This document shows, piece by piece, positions 30,393 through 38,688 of a stretch of DNA of 64,000 nt; within the stretch, counting starts at the first letter, position 1; every line of letters starts with the position of its first letter. Origin of the DNA: Gaiellasilicea sp963707575 (GTDB lineage: Bacteria; Actinomycetota; Thermoleophilia; Gaiellales; Gaiellaceae); NCBI GenBank assembly GCA_963707575.1, contig OY970171.1, forward strand, positions 1,302,001-1,366,000, in the 5' to 3' direction. The translations under genes and the position numbers were made by a program. The notes under the pieces are model-generated. The model did not search any database, was not told the DNA's origin, and worked only from the letters and a program-made list of their open reading frames with translations.

Positions 30393-30411
30393 CATCTACT
30401 TCAGATCGGAA
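30377..30411. promoter_or_regulatory. 14-base perfect inverted repeat, probable MarR operator
   Basis: The arms TTCCGATCTGAAGT (30377-30390) and ACTTCAGATCGGAA (30398-30411) are perfectly complementary around the 7-base spacer AACATCT. The repeat covers the stop of the MarR gene and ends 17 bases before the GTG of the beta-propeller gene. No T-run follows, so an operator is likelier than an intrinsic terminator, though the transcript could fold. Binding by the adjacent MarR protein is an inference. Confidence 0.7.
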
Positions 30412-30428
30412 CTACAGAGGAGGTCCCC

Positions 30429-31346
30429 GTGGTGCGTCCGCTCGTCGTCGTAGGTGCAGTCGCAGTCGCAGTCGCCGTCGCGCTGGCGGCCGGTGGCTCG
30501 AGCCCGAAGGTGGTGGCGAAGGTCCGCTCGCCGTTCAGTCCCTGCGCAGCCACGGCCGCCTTCGGCGCGGTCTGGGTGACCTCGTACGGAGAGGGCGTGG
30601 TCTTCCGCATCGACCGGCGCACGAACAGGGTCACCGCCCGGATCAGGATCGGCCACAGCCCGTGCGGCATCGTGGCCGGGGCAGGCAGCCTCTGGATCAA
30701 CGGTTACGGCACCGATTCGGTCGAGCGCGTCAGCCCCTCCCGCCGCAGGCTCGTGAAGAGCATCAAGGTCGGCAGCAAGCCGTTCGACGTCCTCTACGCC
30801 GCGGGCTCGGTCTGGACGACGAACAACGCGGACGGCACCGTCTCCCGCATCGACCCGCGAACGAACCGCGTCGTCCGGACGATCCGCACGGGCGGGGCGC
30901 CGGCCGGCCTCGGCTCGGCCGGCGGCGCGATCTGGGTCGGATCGAACCTCGGACGCGACGTCTTCCGGATCGAGCCGTTGACGAACAGGGTCACGAAGAT
31001 CCCGCTCGGCGCGGATGGCCCCGCGTGGCTCGCGACGGGCGCCAGGGACGTCTGGGTCGCGCACGTCACGGGCGGAACGGCCTCGCGGATCGACGTCGCG
31101 ACCCTGAAGGTGGTCGCAACCGTGAAGGTGGGGAGCCAGCCCGTCGACGGCGCAATCGCACCGGACGGCATGGTGTGGATTCCGAATCGTGGAGAGGCGA
31201 CGATCTCGTTGATCGACCCGGCTCGGAACGCAGTCGCAGCCACCGTGCGCAGCGGCCCGTCGCCGTTTGTGATCACCGCCGGCTTCGGCGACATGTGGGT
31301 CCCGAGCTACGGCGGTACCGACGTGTGGCGGTACGACCTGGGCTGA
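30429..31346 (+). CDS. Exported beta-propeller (YVTN/Vgb-like repeat) protein
   Basis: A 305-residue protein with an N-terminal hydrophobic export segment (PLVVVGAVAVAVAVALAAGG) and about six to seven ~42-residue repeats of the form G-x-(I/V)-W-V-(T/G)-x-(N/S)-x-x-x-x-x-V-x-R-I-D-x-x-T-N-R-V. These resemble YVTN or streptogramin-lyase-like beta-propellers, which form a disc-shaped binding surface. No catalytic residues can be assigned. GAGGAGG precedes the GTG start. It sits between a MarR regulator and an HtrA-type protease and may be a surface sensor or binding protein. Confidence 0.85.
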   Translation: MVRPLVVVGAVAVAVAVALAAGGSSPKVVAKVRSPFSPCAATAAFGAVWVTSYGEGVVFRIDRRTNRVTARIRIGHSPCGIVAGAGSLWINGYGTDSVERVSPSRRRLVKSIKVGSKPFDVLYAAGSVWTTNNADGTVSRIDPRTNRVVRTIRTGGAPAGLGSAGGAIWVGSNLGRDVFRIEPLTNRVTKIPLGADGPAWLATGARDVWVAHVTGGTASRIDVATLKVVATVKVGSQPVDGAIAPDGMVWIPNRGEATISLIDPARNAVAATVRSGPSPFVITAGFGDMWVPSYGGTDVWRYDLG

Positions 31347-31385
31347 GCGCGTTTTGCGCCGTCGGAGCGCGGTGATGGCAAGGGC

Positions 31386-32444
31386 GTGCGCGCCAACCGT
31401 CTCGCTTTGCTTCCGCTTGCCCTCGTCCTGCTCGCCGGCCTCGCGCTCGCCGGCTGTAGCAGCGACGACGAGCCATCCGGGGCGGCGACGACGGAGACGG
31501 TGACCACGGAGGCTTCGAGCTCCGACACCGGCGCCACGAGGGCGGCGACGTTCGACTCGATCCCCGATCTCGTCGAGGAGCTCCAGCCCTCGGTCGTCTC
31601 GATCGTGCTCGACGACGGTGAGGGCAGCGGCGTGATCGTCGACGAGGACACGATCGTCACGAACGCCCACGTCGCCGGGGGCGTGGACACGGTTCAGGTC
31701 GTCCTGGCGAGCGGCCGCCGGATCGAGGCGCGCGTCGAGGCGACGGACACGCGCACCGACCTCGCCGTGCTGTCGGTGCCCGACGGGGATCTGCCCGGCG
31801 CGGCGTTCGCCGACGAGCTGCCGCGCGTCGGCGAGCTGGCGATCGCGCTGGGAAACCCGCTCGGCTTCGAGAACACGGTCACGGCCGGGATCGTCTCCGG
31901 CCTGCACCGAGCCGTCCCGTCCTCGGGGCAGACGCCTGCGCTGATCGACCTGATCCAGACCGACGCCCCGATCTCACCGGGCAACTCGGGCGGCGCACTG
32001 GTGAACGGGCGCGGCGAGGTGATCGGGATCAACGTGGCGTACATCCCGCCCGAGGCGCGCGCCGTCTCGATCGGGTTCGCGATCCCGTCGGTGACGGTCA
32101 CGTCGGTCGTCGAGCAGCTCGAGCAGAACGGCCGGGTTCGCCATGCGTTCCTGGGCTTGCAGCCCACCGACCTGACCCCACAGGTCTCGGAGCGCTTCGA
32201 CATCGACCTGGAGTCGGGTGTGCTCGCGCTCGTGATCACCGAGGACTCGCCCGCCGGCAAGGCCGGCCTGCGCGAGGGCGACGTGATCGTGGCGATCGAC
32301 GGCGCCGAGATCCGGATCGTCGAGGACCTGCTCGCTCAGCTCCGGGAGCGGGCGCCCGGAGACCGGATCACGCTCGGAATCGTCCGCGACAGGGACCGGC
32401 GCGAGCTCCAGGTGACGCTGACCGACCGGCCCGAGGGCAGCTGA
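31386..32444 (+). CDS. HtrA/DegP-type serine protease lipoprotein with PDZ domain
   Basis: A 352-residue trypsin-like protease of the envelope-stress HtrA family. An N-terminal signal with lipobox LALAGC (Cys near residue 24) predicts a lipid anchor, followed by a Thr/Ser-rich linker. The catalytic triad is visible: His in VTNAHVAGG, Asp in TRTDLAVLSV, Ser in SPGNSGGALVNG. A C-terminal PDZ domain begins near residue 255 (FLGLQPTDL) and includes EDSPAGKAGLREGDVIVAIDG. It starts with GTG at 31386. A role in outer-surface protein quality control is known for the family and inferred here. Confidence 0.93.
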   Translation: MRANRLALLPLALVLLAGLALAGCSSDDEPSGAATTETVTTEASSSDTGATRAATFDSIPDLVEELQPSVVSIVLDDGEGSGVIVDEDTIVTNAHVAGGVDTVQVVLASGRRIEARVEATDTRTDLAVLSVPDGDLPGAAFADELPRVGELAIALGNPLGFENTVTAGIVSGLHRAVPSSGQTPALIDLIQTDAPISPGNSGGALVNGRGEVIGINVAYIPPEARAVSIGFAIPSVTVTSVVEQLEQNGRVRHAFLGLQPTDLTPQVSERFDIDLESGVLALVITEDSPAGKAGLREGDVIVAIDGAEIRIVEDLLAQLRERAPGDRITLGIVRDRDRRELQVTLTDRPEGS

Positions 32445-32462
32445 CGGCGGATGCGGCCGGAC

Positions 32463-32762
32463 CTAGCTGGGGGGCGTCACCGGCAGCCCGCTCTCGACGG
32501 CGCGCCGCCCGCCCAGCTCGTAGGCCACGTCGACGACGTCGTTCTGCCGGTACGTGCCCGCGACGCCGAAGAGGATCGAGGTCCAGCGCCAGAAGCCCAG
32601 CCTGCCCTCCTGCCGGAGCTCGCGGTCGAAGACCAGCGTCCGCCCGCGAACCCGGTAGTCGCGCCCCTCCTCCTGCGCGACGCCGTTCACGTAGACCTCG
32701 AACGCACCCTCGACGTAGGCGGGCAGCTCGACCCGCGACTGACTGCGCCCTGCCTGGTGCAC
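32463..32762 (-). CDS. Conserved small protein of unknown function
   Basis: A 99-residue protein with a coherent beta-rich sequence: VELPAYVEGAFEVYVNG, RDYRVRGRTLVFDREL, LGFWRWTSILFGVAGTYR, NDVVDVAYELGGRR. I recall similar short proteins in actinomycetes but know no function. No signal peptide or clear membrane helix. The GTG start lies only 10 bases from the divergent start of the cytochrome oxidase subunit II gene. It is convergent with the HtrA gene, 18 bases away. A role with the oxidase cannot be claimed beyond position. Confidence 0.75.
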   Translation of the reverse strand: MHQAGRSQSRVELPAYVEGAFEVYVNGVAQEEGRDYRVRGRTLVFDRELRQEGRLGFWRWTSILFGVAGTYRQNDVVDVAYELGGRRAVESGLPVTPPS

Positions 32763-32772
32763 GGCTCATAGA

Positions 32773-33768
32773 ATGCCACCGGCCGTGAGTCGTCCCTTCG
32801 CGTCAACCCTCCTCGGCTCGATCGCGCTGGCGCTCGTCCTCACTGGGAGCGCATTCGCGGAGGCCGGGTTCACCCCCGTCGAGCCACGCTCGCCGAACGC
32901 CGAGGCGATCAACGAGGCGTACAACTGGGTGTCGATCTTCACGGGCGCGATCTTCCTGCTCGTTCAGGGATCGCTGCTCCTCTTCATCATTCGCTATCGG
33001 CGCCGCAGGAGGGCACGCAGCGAGGACGGCGCCCAGGTCCACGGCAACACGAACCTCGAGCTCGCCTGGACCGTCGCGCCGGTGCTGGTCCTGGTGGCGA
33101 TCGGCAGCTTCGTCTTCTTGAAGCTGCCCGACATCCAGAACGTGCCCTCTGCGAGCGCGTCCGGCGGCCGGATCGACGTCGAGGTGAAGGGCTATCGGTA
33201 CTACTGGAACTTCGAGTACCCCAACGGGGTCATCTCGGTCGATCGCCTGCGCGCCCCGGTGGACCGTAACGTGCGGCTCGAGATCACGGCACCCGACTTC
33301 GAGGTCATCCACTCGTGGTGGATCCCGGCGCTCGGCGGCAAGTTCGACGCGATCCCGGGCGTCGTCAACGAGTCGTGGTTCAACGCCAACGCGCCCGGCG
33401 TCTACCGGGGGCAGTGCGCGGAGTTCTGCGGGATCCAGCACGCAGCGATGACCGCCTCGGTGGAGGCGCTTCCGCGCGAGGAGTTCGAGAGCTGGCTCGA
33501 GGAGGAAGCCGAGGCCCAGGAGGCAGGCACGAGCGACCTCGGCCGCGAGACGTTCCTCGGCGCGTGCGCCAAGTGCCACGGCCTCGCCGGCGAAGGCGAC
33601 ATCGGGCCGACGCTCGCCGGCAACGGCCTGCTTGCCGACCCCGAGGCGATCGAGGAGGTCGTGCGGAACGGCCGCAACGCGATGCCGCCGGTGGGCCAGG
33701 ACTGGGGCGAGCGCCAGATGAGCGCGCTCACCGAGTTCCTCGAGGAGGGCGGGCTCGATGGCGAGTAG
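32773..33768 (+). CDS. ctaC: Cytochrome c oxidase subunit II fused to cytochrome c (caa3 type)
   Basis: It accepts electrons at the CuA centre and passes them to subunit I. The 331 residues contain an export signal (first ~30), two membrane helices (about 48-68 and 95-117), the cupredoxin domain with CuA ligands in IHSWWIPALGGK and GQCAEFCGIQHAAM, and a C-terminal cytochrome c domain with CAKCH (haem) and a later Met ligand in NAMPPVGQ. The fused c domain defines a caa3-type oxidase that can take electrons from soluble or menaquinol-linked cytochrome chains. The stop overlaps the subunit I start by 11 bases. Confidence 0.95.
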   Translation: MPPAVSRPFASTLLGSIALALVLTGSAFAEAGFTPVEPRSPNAEAINEAYNWVSIFTGAIFLLVQGSLLLFIIRYRRRRRARSEDGAQVHGNTNLELAWTVAPVLVLVAIGSFVFLKLPDIQNVPSASASGGRIDVEVKGYRYYWNFEYPNGVISVDRLRAPVDRNVRLEITAPDFEVIHSWWIPALGGKFDAIPGVVNESWFNANAPGVYRGQCAEFCGIQHAAMTASVEALPREEFESWLEEEAEAQEAGTSDLGRETFLGACAKCHGLAGEGDIGPTLAGNGLLADPEAIEEVVRNGRNAMPPVGQDWGERQMSALTEFLEEGGLDGE

Positions 33769-35383
33769 CGACTACACGATCCCGCAGTGGCAGCGCGGGC
33801 GCTTCGCCAGCTGGTTCGTCACCGTCGACCACAAGCGGATCGGGATCCTCTACATCGCCACCTCGGCGTTCTTCTTCGTCGCCGGCGGGATCATGGCGCT
33901 GCTGATCCGCACCCAGCTCGCGCAGGCGGACATGGGGTTCATCGAGCGGGACGGCTACAACGAGCTCTTCACGATCCACGGCACGACGATGATCTTCCTC
34001 GTCGTCGTGCCGATCCTCGCCGGCTTCGCCAACTACTTGATCCCGCTCCACATCGGCGCGCGCGACATGGCCTTCCCACGGCTGAACGCGCTCGGGTACT
34101 GGCTCTTCCTCTTCGGCGGCCTGGTGCTGCTGTTCTCGTTCTTCGCCGAGGGCGGCGCCGCCCGGGGCGGCTGGACGAGCTACCCGCCCAACTCCGTCTA
34201 CATGGAGGGCAACGGCCAGGACCTCTGGATCCTCGCGCTGCACATCCTCACGCTCTCGTCGCTTCTCAGCGCGATCAACTTCGTCGTCACGATCCACAAC
34301 ATGCGCACGGCCGGGATGAGCTGGACGCGCCTGCCGCTCTTCGTGTGGTCGGTCGAGGTGTACGCCCTGCTCCTGATCGTCGTGCTGCCGACGCTCTCCG
34401 CGGGGCTGACCCTGCTCCTGCTCGACCGGCAGGCGGGCACGAGCTTCTTCGTCCCGAGCGAAGGCGGGAGTGCGGTCCTCTACCAGCACGCCTTCTGGTT
34501 CTTCGGGCACCCCGAGGTCTACATCATGGTCCTGCCGGTCTTCGGGATCATCTCCGAGGTGCTGCCGGTGTTCGCCCGCAAGCCGATCTTCGGCTACAAG
34601 GCGGTCGCCTTCTCGACCGTCGCGATCGGCTTCTTCTCGCTGCTCGTCTGGGCGCACCACATGTTCACGGTCGGCATGCCGAACTTCCTGAACGGCTTCT
34701 TCATGATCACGTCGATGATCATCGCCGTGCCGACCGGGGTGAAGATCTTCAACTGGCTCGCGACGCTCTGGCGCGGCAACCTGCACTTCGACACCGCGAT
34801 GCTCTTCGCGCTCGGCTTCCTGTCCGTGTTCACGATCGGCGGCCTCTCGGGGATCTTCGTCGCCGCATTCCCGATCGACTGGCAGGTGCACGACACCTAC
34901 TACGTCGTCGCCCACCTTCACTACGTGCTCTTCGGCGGCTCGATCCTCGGCATCTTCGCCGGGCTGTTCTACTGGTGGCCGAAGATGTTCGGGCGCCTGC
35001 TCGACGAGCGGCTGGGCAAGATCGGCTTCTGGTTCACCTTCATCGGCTTCAACCTCACCTTTTTCCCCCAGCACATGCTCGGGCTGCTCGGGATGCCACG
35101 GCGGATCTACACCTACGAGGACACCGGCCTGCTCCAGGAGTACAACCTCGCCTCGACGATCGGCTCCTACGTGATGGGGATCGGCATCCTGGTCTTCGTC
35201 TGGAACGTGATCAAGTCGCGGAAGGGCCCGCGCGCCGGCAACGACCCCTGGCTCGCCGACACGCTCGAGTGGTACACGACGTCGCCGCCGCCGCCGCACA
35301 ACTTCGACAGGGTGCCCTACGTGACGAGCGCCCGGCCGCTGTACGACCTGCGGCGCAAGCTGAAGGAGCGCGGTGCGCTCTAG
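33758..35383 (+). CDS. ctaD: Cytochrome c oxidase subunit I
   Basis: The catalytic, proton-pumping subunit of the haem-copper oxidase, with about 12 membrane helices in 541 residues. Haem and CuB ligands are visible: NELFTIHGTTMIF, AFWFFGHPEVYIMVLP (CuB His, Glu of the D-channel and cross-linked Tyr, type A), VWAHHMF (CuB His pair) and YYVVAHLHYVLFGG (haem a3 and haem a His). It starts inside the end of ctaC. The usual subunit III gene is absent from the window, although ctaB and a tiny membrane protein follow. Confidence 0.96.
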   Translation: MASSDYTIPQWQRGRFASWFVTVDHKRIGILYIATSAFFFVAGGIMALLIRTQLAQADMGFIERDGYNELFTIHGTTMIFLVVVPILAGFANYLIPLHIGARDMAFPRLNALGYWLFLFGGLVLLFSFFAEGGAARGGWTSYPPNSVYMEGNGQDLWILALHILTLSSLLSAINFVVTIHNMRTAGMSWTRLPLFVWSVEVYALLLIVVLPTLSAGLTLLLLDRQAGTSFFVPSEGGSAVLYQHAFWFFGHPEVYIMVLPVFGIISEVLPVFARKPIFGYKAVAFSTVAIGFFSLLVWAHHMFTVGMPNFLNGFFMITSMIIAVPTGVKIFNWLATLWRGNLHFDTAMLFALGFLSVFTIGGLSGIFVAAFPIDWQVHDTYYVVAHLHYVLFGGSILGIFAGLFYWWPKMFGRLLDERLGKIGFWFTFIGFNLTFFPQHMLGLLGMPRRIYTYEDTGLLQEYNLASTIGSYVMGIGILVFVWNVIKSRKGPRAGNDPWLADTLEWYTTSPPPPHNFDRVPYVTSARPLYDLRRKLKERGAL

Positions 35384-36554
35384 CGCCGCCCCAGGCCCCT
35401 GGCTGCGGCTGACCGCCCTCGGCGGCGCGGCGGCGACGCTCGTGGCCGTCGTCTCCGGGACGCTTGGACTCGGTCATGCGTTGCTCTCGGCGATCGCGCT
35501 GCCGCCGCTCGTCGCCGTCGCAGTGGCCGCCTGGCTGTCGTACCGGCAGCTGCTGCCCCCGGCACTGCTCGCGCTCGGGCTCTTCGGCGTCGCCGCGGCG
35601 ATCACCACCCCCGGCGTGCACGCTGCTCTGGCCGCCCTCGCCCTGGTGGGAGCGCTCGTCTCGTGCGTGGTGGCCTTCCGTGGCGAGCCGGTGGCGTCCG
35701 GACCGTGGCGCGACTACGTGACGCTGACCAAGCCCCGGATCATGTCGCTGCTCCTGCTCACCGGTGCCGCGGGCACCTTCGTCGGCGCCCAGGGCGTGCC
35801 CCAGCTCGACACCTTCGCGGCCGCGATGGTCGGCCTGGCGCTTGCCTGCGGCGGCGCCAGCGCGCTCAACCACGTCCTCGACCGCGACATCGACCGGCTG
35901 ATGGGCAAGCGCACCGAGAAGCGGCCCGTCGCCGCCGGACGCGTGCCCCCCGCCCGCGGGCTCGAGTTCGGCCTCGCCTTGTCGGCGCTCTCGTTCGTCC
36001 TGCTCGCGAGCACCGTGAACGTCCTGACGGCCACGCTGGCGCTCATCGGCAACCTCTTCTACGTGCTCGTCTACACCCGCTGGCTGAAGCGCTCGACACC
36101 GCAGAACATCGTCATCGGCGGAGCGGCCGGAGCGGTGCCGCCACTCGTCGGCTATGCCGCCGCCACCGGCGATCTCGGGCTGCCCGCCCTGTGGCTGTTC
36201 CTGATCGTCTTCCTCTGGACGCCGCCGCACTTCTGGGCGCTCGCGCTCCTGATCAAGGAGAACTACGCGGCTGCGAAGGTGCCGATGCTGCCCGTCGTGC
36301 GCGGCGAGCGCGAGACCACCTGGCAGATCCTGCTCTACTCGCTCGTGCTGGTCGCCTTCACGCTGGCCGTCGGACTCTCGTTCGGGCCGGTGTACGTCGG
36401 CGCGGCGGCCGTGCTCGGCGGCGCGTTCCTCTGGCTCGCCTGGCAGCTGCGCCGCGACCCGACCCGCCGCCGCGCGGGCATCCTCTTCCACTACTCGCTG
36501 GCCTATCTGGCCCTGCTCTTCGTGGCCGCCGCACTCGACCCTGTGATTCTGTAA
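35373..36554 (+). CDS. ctaB: Protoheme IX farnesyltransferase with N-terminal membrane extension
   Basis: It adds a farnesyl chain to haem B to give haem O, needed for the oxidase. The UbiA-type prenyltransferase part starts near residue 112 (WRDYVTLTKPRIM) and has the two Asp-rich sites NHVLDRDIDRLMGKR and the later WTPPHFWALAL. The first ~110 residues are extra: about four hydrophobic helices not found in ordinary CtaB. They could be a degenerate remnant of the CtaA/COX15 domain, because CtaA-CtaB fusions are known; that is inference. The GTG at 35373 overlaps the ctaD end and has AAGGAGCG upstream. Confidence 0.9.
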   Translation: MRSSAAPGPWLRLTALGGAAATLVAVVSGTLGLGHALLSAIALPPLVAVAVAAWLSYRQLLPPALLALGLFGVAAAITTPGVHAALAALALVGALVSCVVAFRGEPVASGPWRDYVTLTKPRIMSLLLLTGAAGTFVGAQGVPQLDTFAAAMVGLALACGGASALNHVLDRDIDRLMGKRTEKRPVAAGRVPPARGLEFGLALSALSFVLLASTVNVLTATLALIGNLFYVLVYTRWLKRSTPQNIVIGGAAGAVPPLVGYAAATGDLGLPALWLFLIVFLWTPPHFWALALLIKENYAAAKVPMLPVVRGERETTWQILLYSLVLVAFTLAVGLSFGPVYVGAAAVLGGAFLWLAWQLRRDPTRRRAGILFHYSLAYLALLFVAAALDPVIL

Positions 36555-36566
36555 GGCGGTGCTCCT

Positions 36567-36692
36567 GTGACCGATCCGACGCCCGAGCTCGAGCGCAAGA
36601 ACCTCGTCCTGGGCTGGGCGCTGTTCGCGCTCTTCCTCGTCCTCTTCGCCGGGACGATCGGCGTCGCGTTCCTCTACCTCGCCCTGGACTGA
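36567..36692 (+). CDS. 41-residue single-helix membrane protein of the oxidase cluster
   Basis: A short gene starting GTG at 36567, 12 bases after the ctaB stop, and ending TGA at 36690-36692. The product starts MTDPTPELERKNLVLGWALF and continues as one strong hydrophobic helix (about residues 13-39) ending LYLALD. Charged N-terminus then helix gives a typical small oxidase accessory subunit shape. Its position as the last gene of ctaC-ctaD-ctaB argues for a role in the oxidase, for example as a subunit IV-like protein. No homology can be claimed from reading alone. Confidence 0.7.
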   Translation: MTDPTPELERKNLVLGWALFALFLVLFAGTIGVAFLYLALD

Positions 36693-36710
36693 AGCTAGTC
36701 GGCGCAAGCT

Positions 36711-36773
36711 GAGCATCCGCGGGAGCGGATGCTCATCGCGCGAAGACCCCTGAAGGGGCCGCTTCGCGGCCCT
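36711..36773. terminator. Tandem hairpins between convergent gene sets
   Basis: Two strong stems lie between the oxidase cluster and the convergent cytochrome gene. The first pairs GAGCATCCGC (36711-36720) with GCGGATGCTC (36725-36734). The second pairs GGGCCGC (36756-36762) with GCGGCCC (36766-36772) around TTC. There is no T-run on either strand, so these are terminator-like rather than canonical. They probably end transcription from both sides. Confidence 0.6.
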
Positions 36774-36810
36774 ACCAGCTCACTCGCCCAGCGTGCGTTA
36801 GGGCCGCGCT

Positions 36811-37488
36811 CTAGCCGGCGTTCTGCGAGACGTAATCCGCGACGGCTGCGATCTGCTCCGGCGTGAGCTGGTCGGCGAAGGAGGGCATCGCGCCCATCCC
36901 CTCGGTGACCCGCTCCATGGCCAGCTCCTTGGACGGCTGCGACTCGTCGAGGTTCGGGCCGATCGTGCCGGACGCGCCCGCGGCCGCGAAGGTGTGGCAG
37001 CTGCCGCAGCCAGCCTCCGCAAACACAGCCGCGCCGTCGATCTGACCGCCGGTCTCCTTCGGCGCGGTCTCGCCACCGGACTCGTCCGTGGTGGGCGGGC
37101 CCGTCGTCGGCAGGCCGGCGACCGAGGCGACATAGGCGGCGACCGACTCCGCGTCGTCGCCGGTGAAGATGTCCGCCGGCATCCCGGGCTGCCCGGTCGT
37201 GGGCTCCTCGATCGGATACGCGATCTGGAGGCGGACGACCGACTGGATGGTCGAGTCGCCCAGCCCGTCCACGCGCGCCTGCGAGAAGGCGTCGTCGAGG
37301 TTCGGGCCGATCACGCCCTGCGTCCCGGCGTCGGCCAGCGCATGGCACTGGCCGCAACCCTCGACGAAGAGCTCCTTGCCGAGCGTCGCGTCGCCCTCGC
37401 CCTCCTCCGAGAGCCCGACCGTTCCGCAGCCGGTCAGGGCGAGGACGGCGAGCGCAGCCGCGCAGAGACCAAGGGCCGCGCGGCGCAC
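36811..37488 (-). CDS. Dihaem cytochrome c lipoprotein
   Basis: A 225-residue exported electron carrier. The N-terminal signal ends in the lipobox LALTGC (Cys near residue 21), so it is likely membrane anchored outside the cell. Two class I cytochrome c domains follow: CGQCH near residue 45 with a later Met in QPGMPADIFTG, and CGSCH near 162 with GAMPSFADQLTPEQIAAVADYV. A Pro/Thr-rich linker separates them. It lies convergent with the caa3 oxidase genes and could deliver electrons to subunit II. GTG start at 37488, four bases after the STAS gene. Confidence 0.92.
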   Translation of the reverse strand: MRRAALGLCAAALAVLALTGCGTVGLSEEGEGDATLGKELFVEGCGQCHALADAGTQGVIGPNLDDAFSQARVDGLGDSTIQSVVRLQIAYPIEEPTTGQPGMPADIFTGDDAESVAAYVASVAGLPTTGPPTTDESGGETAPKETGGQIDGAAVFAEAGCGSCHTFAAAGASGTIGPNLDESQPSKELAMERVTEGMGAMPSFADQLTPEQIAAVADYVSQNAG

Positions 37489-37492
37489 GGCT

Positions 37493-37852
37493 CTAGGCGG
37501 CGGACCCGGTGCCGAGCGCGCCGATGGCGGCGTCGCGCGTCTCGTAGATCGTGAACACGCGGTCGAGACCCGTGATCTCGAAGATCTTCGTGATGTTGCG
37601 GTCGTTGCAGACGAGCGACAGCTGACCCTCGTTCGTGCGCAGCCGCTTGACGCCGCCGACGAGCACGCCGAGCGTCGTCGAGTCGATGAAGGTCGTGTTC
37701 GTGAGGTCCACGATCACGTCACGCCCGCCCTGGTCGATCACCTCGAGCAGCTGCTGCTTGAACTCGGGGGCCGTGTAGAGATCGACCTCGCCCGACAGCG
37801 AGATCACATACTGCTGGTCGCTCAGCTTCTCGGTCTTCACGTCGAAGTTCAT
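37493..37852 (-). CDS. STAS-domain anti-sigma factor antagonist
   Basis: A 119-residue single STAS domain of the SpoIIAA/RsbV type. It starts MNFDVKTEKLSDQQYVISLSG and has VIVDLTNTTFIDSTTLGVLVG, where the Ser in DSTTLG is the usual phosphorylation site of such switch proteins. The partner kinase/anti-sigma gene is not in the window. The sequence is rich in residues of a soluble cytoplasmic protein. It lies between a TPR protein and a cytochrome gene on the minus strand, which does not reveal its sigma factor. Confidence 0.93.
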   Translation of the reverse strand: MNFDVKTEKLSDQQYVISLSGEVDLYTAPEFKQQLLEVIDQGGRDVIVDLTNTTFIDSTTLGVLVGGVKRLRTNEGQLSLVCNDRNITKIFEITGLDRVFTIYETRDAAIGALGTGSAA

Positions 37853-37918
37853 CGCTGCCCCCGGTCTGGTGTCTCGCCGACAGAAATTCCGCAGTTCTCT
37901 TCCCGGCGGAAGGTGAGT

Positions 37919-38680
37919 CTAACCCGTCTCCGCGGGCTGCTGCGCACCTTGCAGCTGCTGGATCTGCTGCTTCACGAGCGGTGCGGTGGGATCGTCCGGC
38001 GCGAGCTCGAGAAAGCGCTCGTAGGCGACGATCGCCTTCGGAAAATCGCCTGCCTGCTGTGCCGCCTGTGCGAGCTCGAGCTGGATGTTCGGGTCGCGCG
38101 GGGATAGCGCCACGATTCGCTCGTAGGTGTCGGTCGCGTTCGAGAACGCGGCCTGAGCCTCGGTGTACGCGGCGTTGACCACCTCGTTCGCCTCGGTCGA
38201 CACGGCCTCGATGATCGGATCGGGGGCCAGGGACTGGCCCTCGCCGACCTCGAGCGGCGTCGAGAACGCCGGGTCGCCGGTGATGAAGCTGGCGCGGAAC
38301 TGCGCCTCCTGCGCCTCGCGCTGCCGCGTGGTGCCCTTGGTCAGGTAGAGACCGGCCAGCTCACTCAGCGCGTCCGCGTCCTTCGGCTTCAGGGTCACGT
38401 ATTCCCCCAGCACGATGATCGCCTCGTCGGTCTCGCCGTCGGTCTGGAGCGCGGTTGCGAGCTCGCGCTTGGCCTCGGCGTCGCGCGGATTCTCCTGCAC
38501 GCGCTCGCGCGCGTCCGAGACCGAGATGTTGCCGCTCGAGCCGCCGCCGTCGCGGAAGAGGTCGCCGACGCCCGTCCCCTGGTCGGAGCCGATGCCGAAG
38601 ACGACGAAGCCGAGCCCGAAGACGAGGGCCAGGAACACGAACATCCACTTCGCGTGGCGCCGCAGCTTCGGGAAGAACAT
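37919..38680 (-). CDS. Membrane-anchored TPR protein
   Basis: A 253-residue protein with a short cytoplasmic head (MFFPKLRRHAKW), one membrane helix (residues ~13-33, FVFLALVFGLGFVVFGIG) and an extracellular part with TPR units at about 60-110 (DAEAKRELATALQTDGETDE) and 190-240 (NIQLELAQAAQQAGDFPKAI). The chosen ATG at 38680 has AGAGGAC upstream and follows the amidohydrolase stop by eight bases; an upstream ATG at 38770 would add 30 charged residues and overlap that gene. Probably a scaffold in the cell envelope; the partner is unknown. Confidence 0.82.
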   Translation of the reverse strand: MFFPKLRRHAKWMFVFLALVFGLGFVVFGIGSDQGTGVGDLFRDGGGSSGNISVSDARERVQENPRDAEAKRELATALQTDGETDEAIIVLGEYVTLKPKDADALSELAGLYLTKGTTRQREAQEAQFRASFITGDPAFSTPLEVGEGQSLAPDPIIEAVSTEANEVVNAAYTEAQAAFSNATDTYERIVALSPRDPNIQLELAQAAQQAGDFPKAIVAYERFLELAPDDPTAPLVKQQIQQLQGAQQPAETG

Positions 38681-38688
38681 GGTGTCCT

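Noticed and set aside
30377..30411. Intrinsic terminator of the MarR gene
   Set aside because: The stem is strong, but there is no T-run after it and the next gene begins 17 bases later with its own ribosome site, so an operator is favoured.
36711..36773. CRISPR-like or repeat array in the hairpin-rich gap
   Set aside because: The stems are two unrelated hairpins, with no repeated unit and no spacer pattern; they fit terminators. No CRISPR array was seen anywhere in the window, so the TPR-CHAT protein is not a type III-E CRISPR component here.
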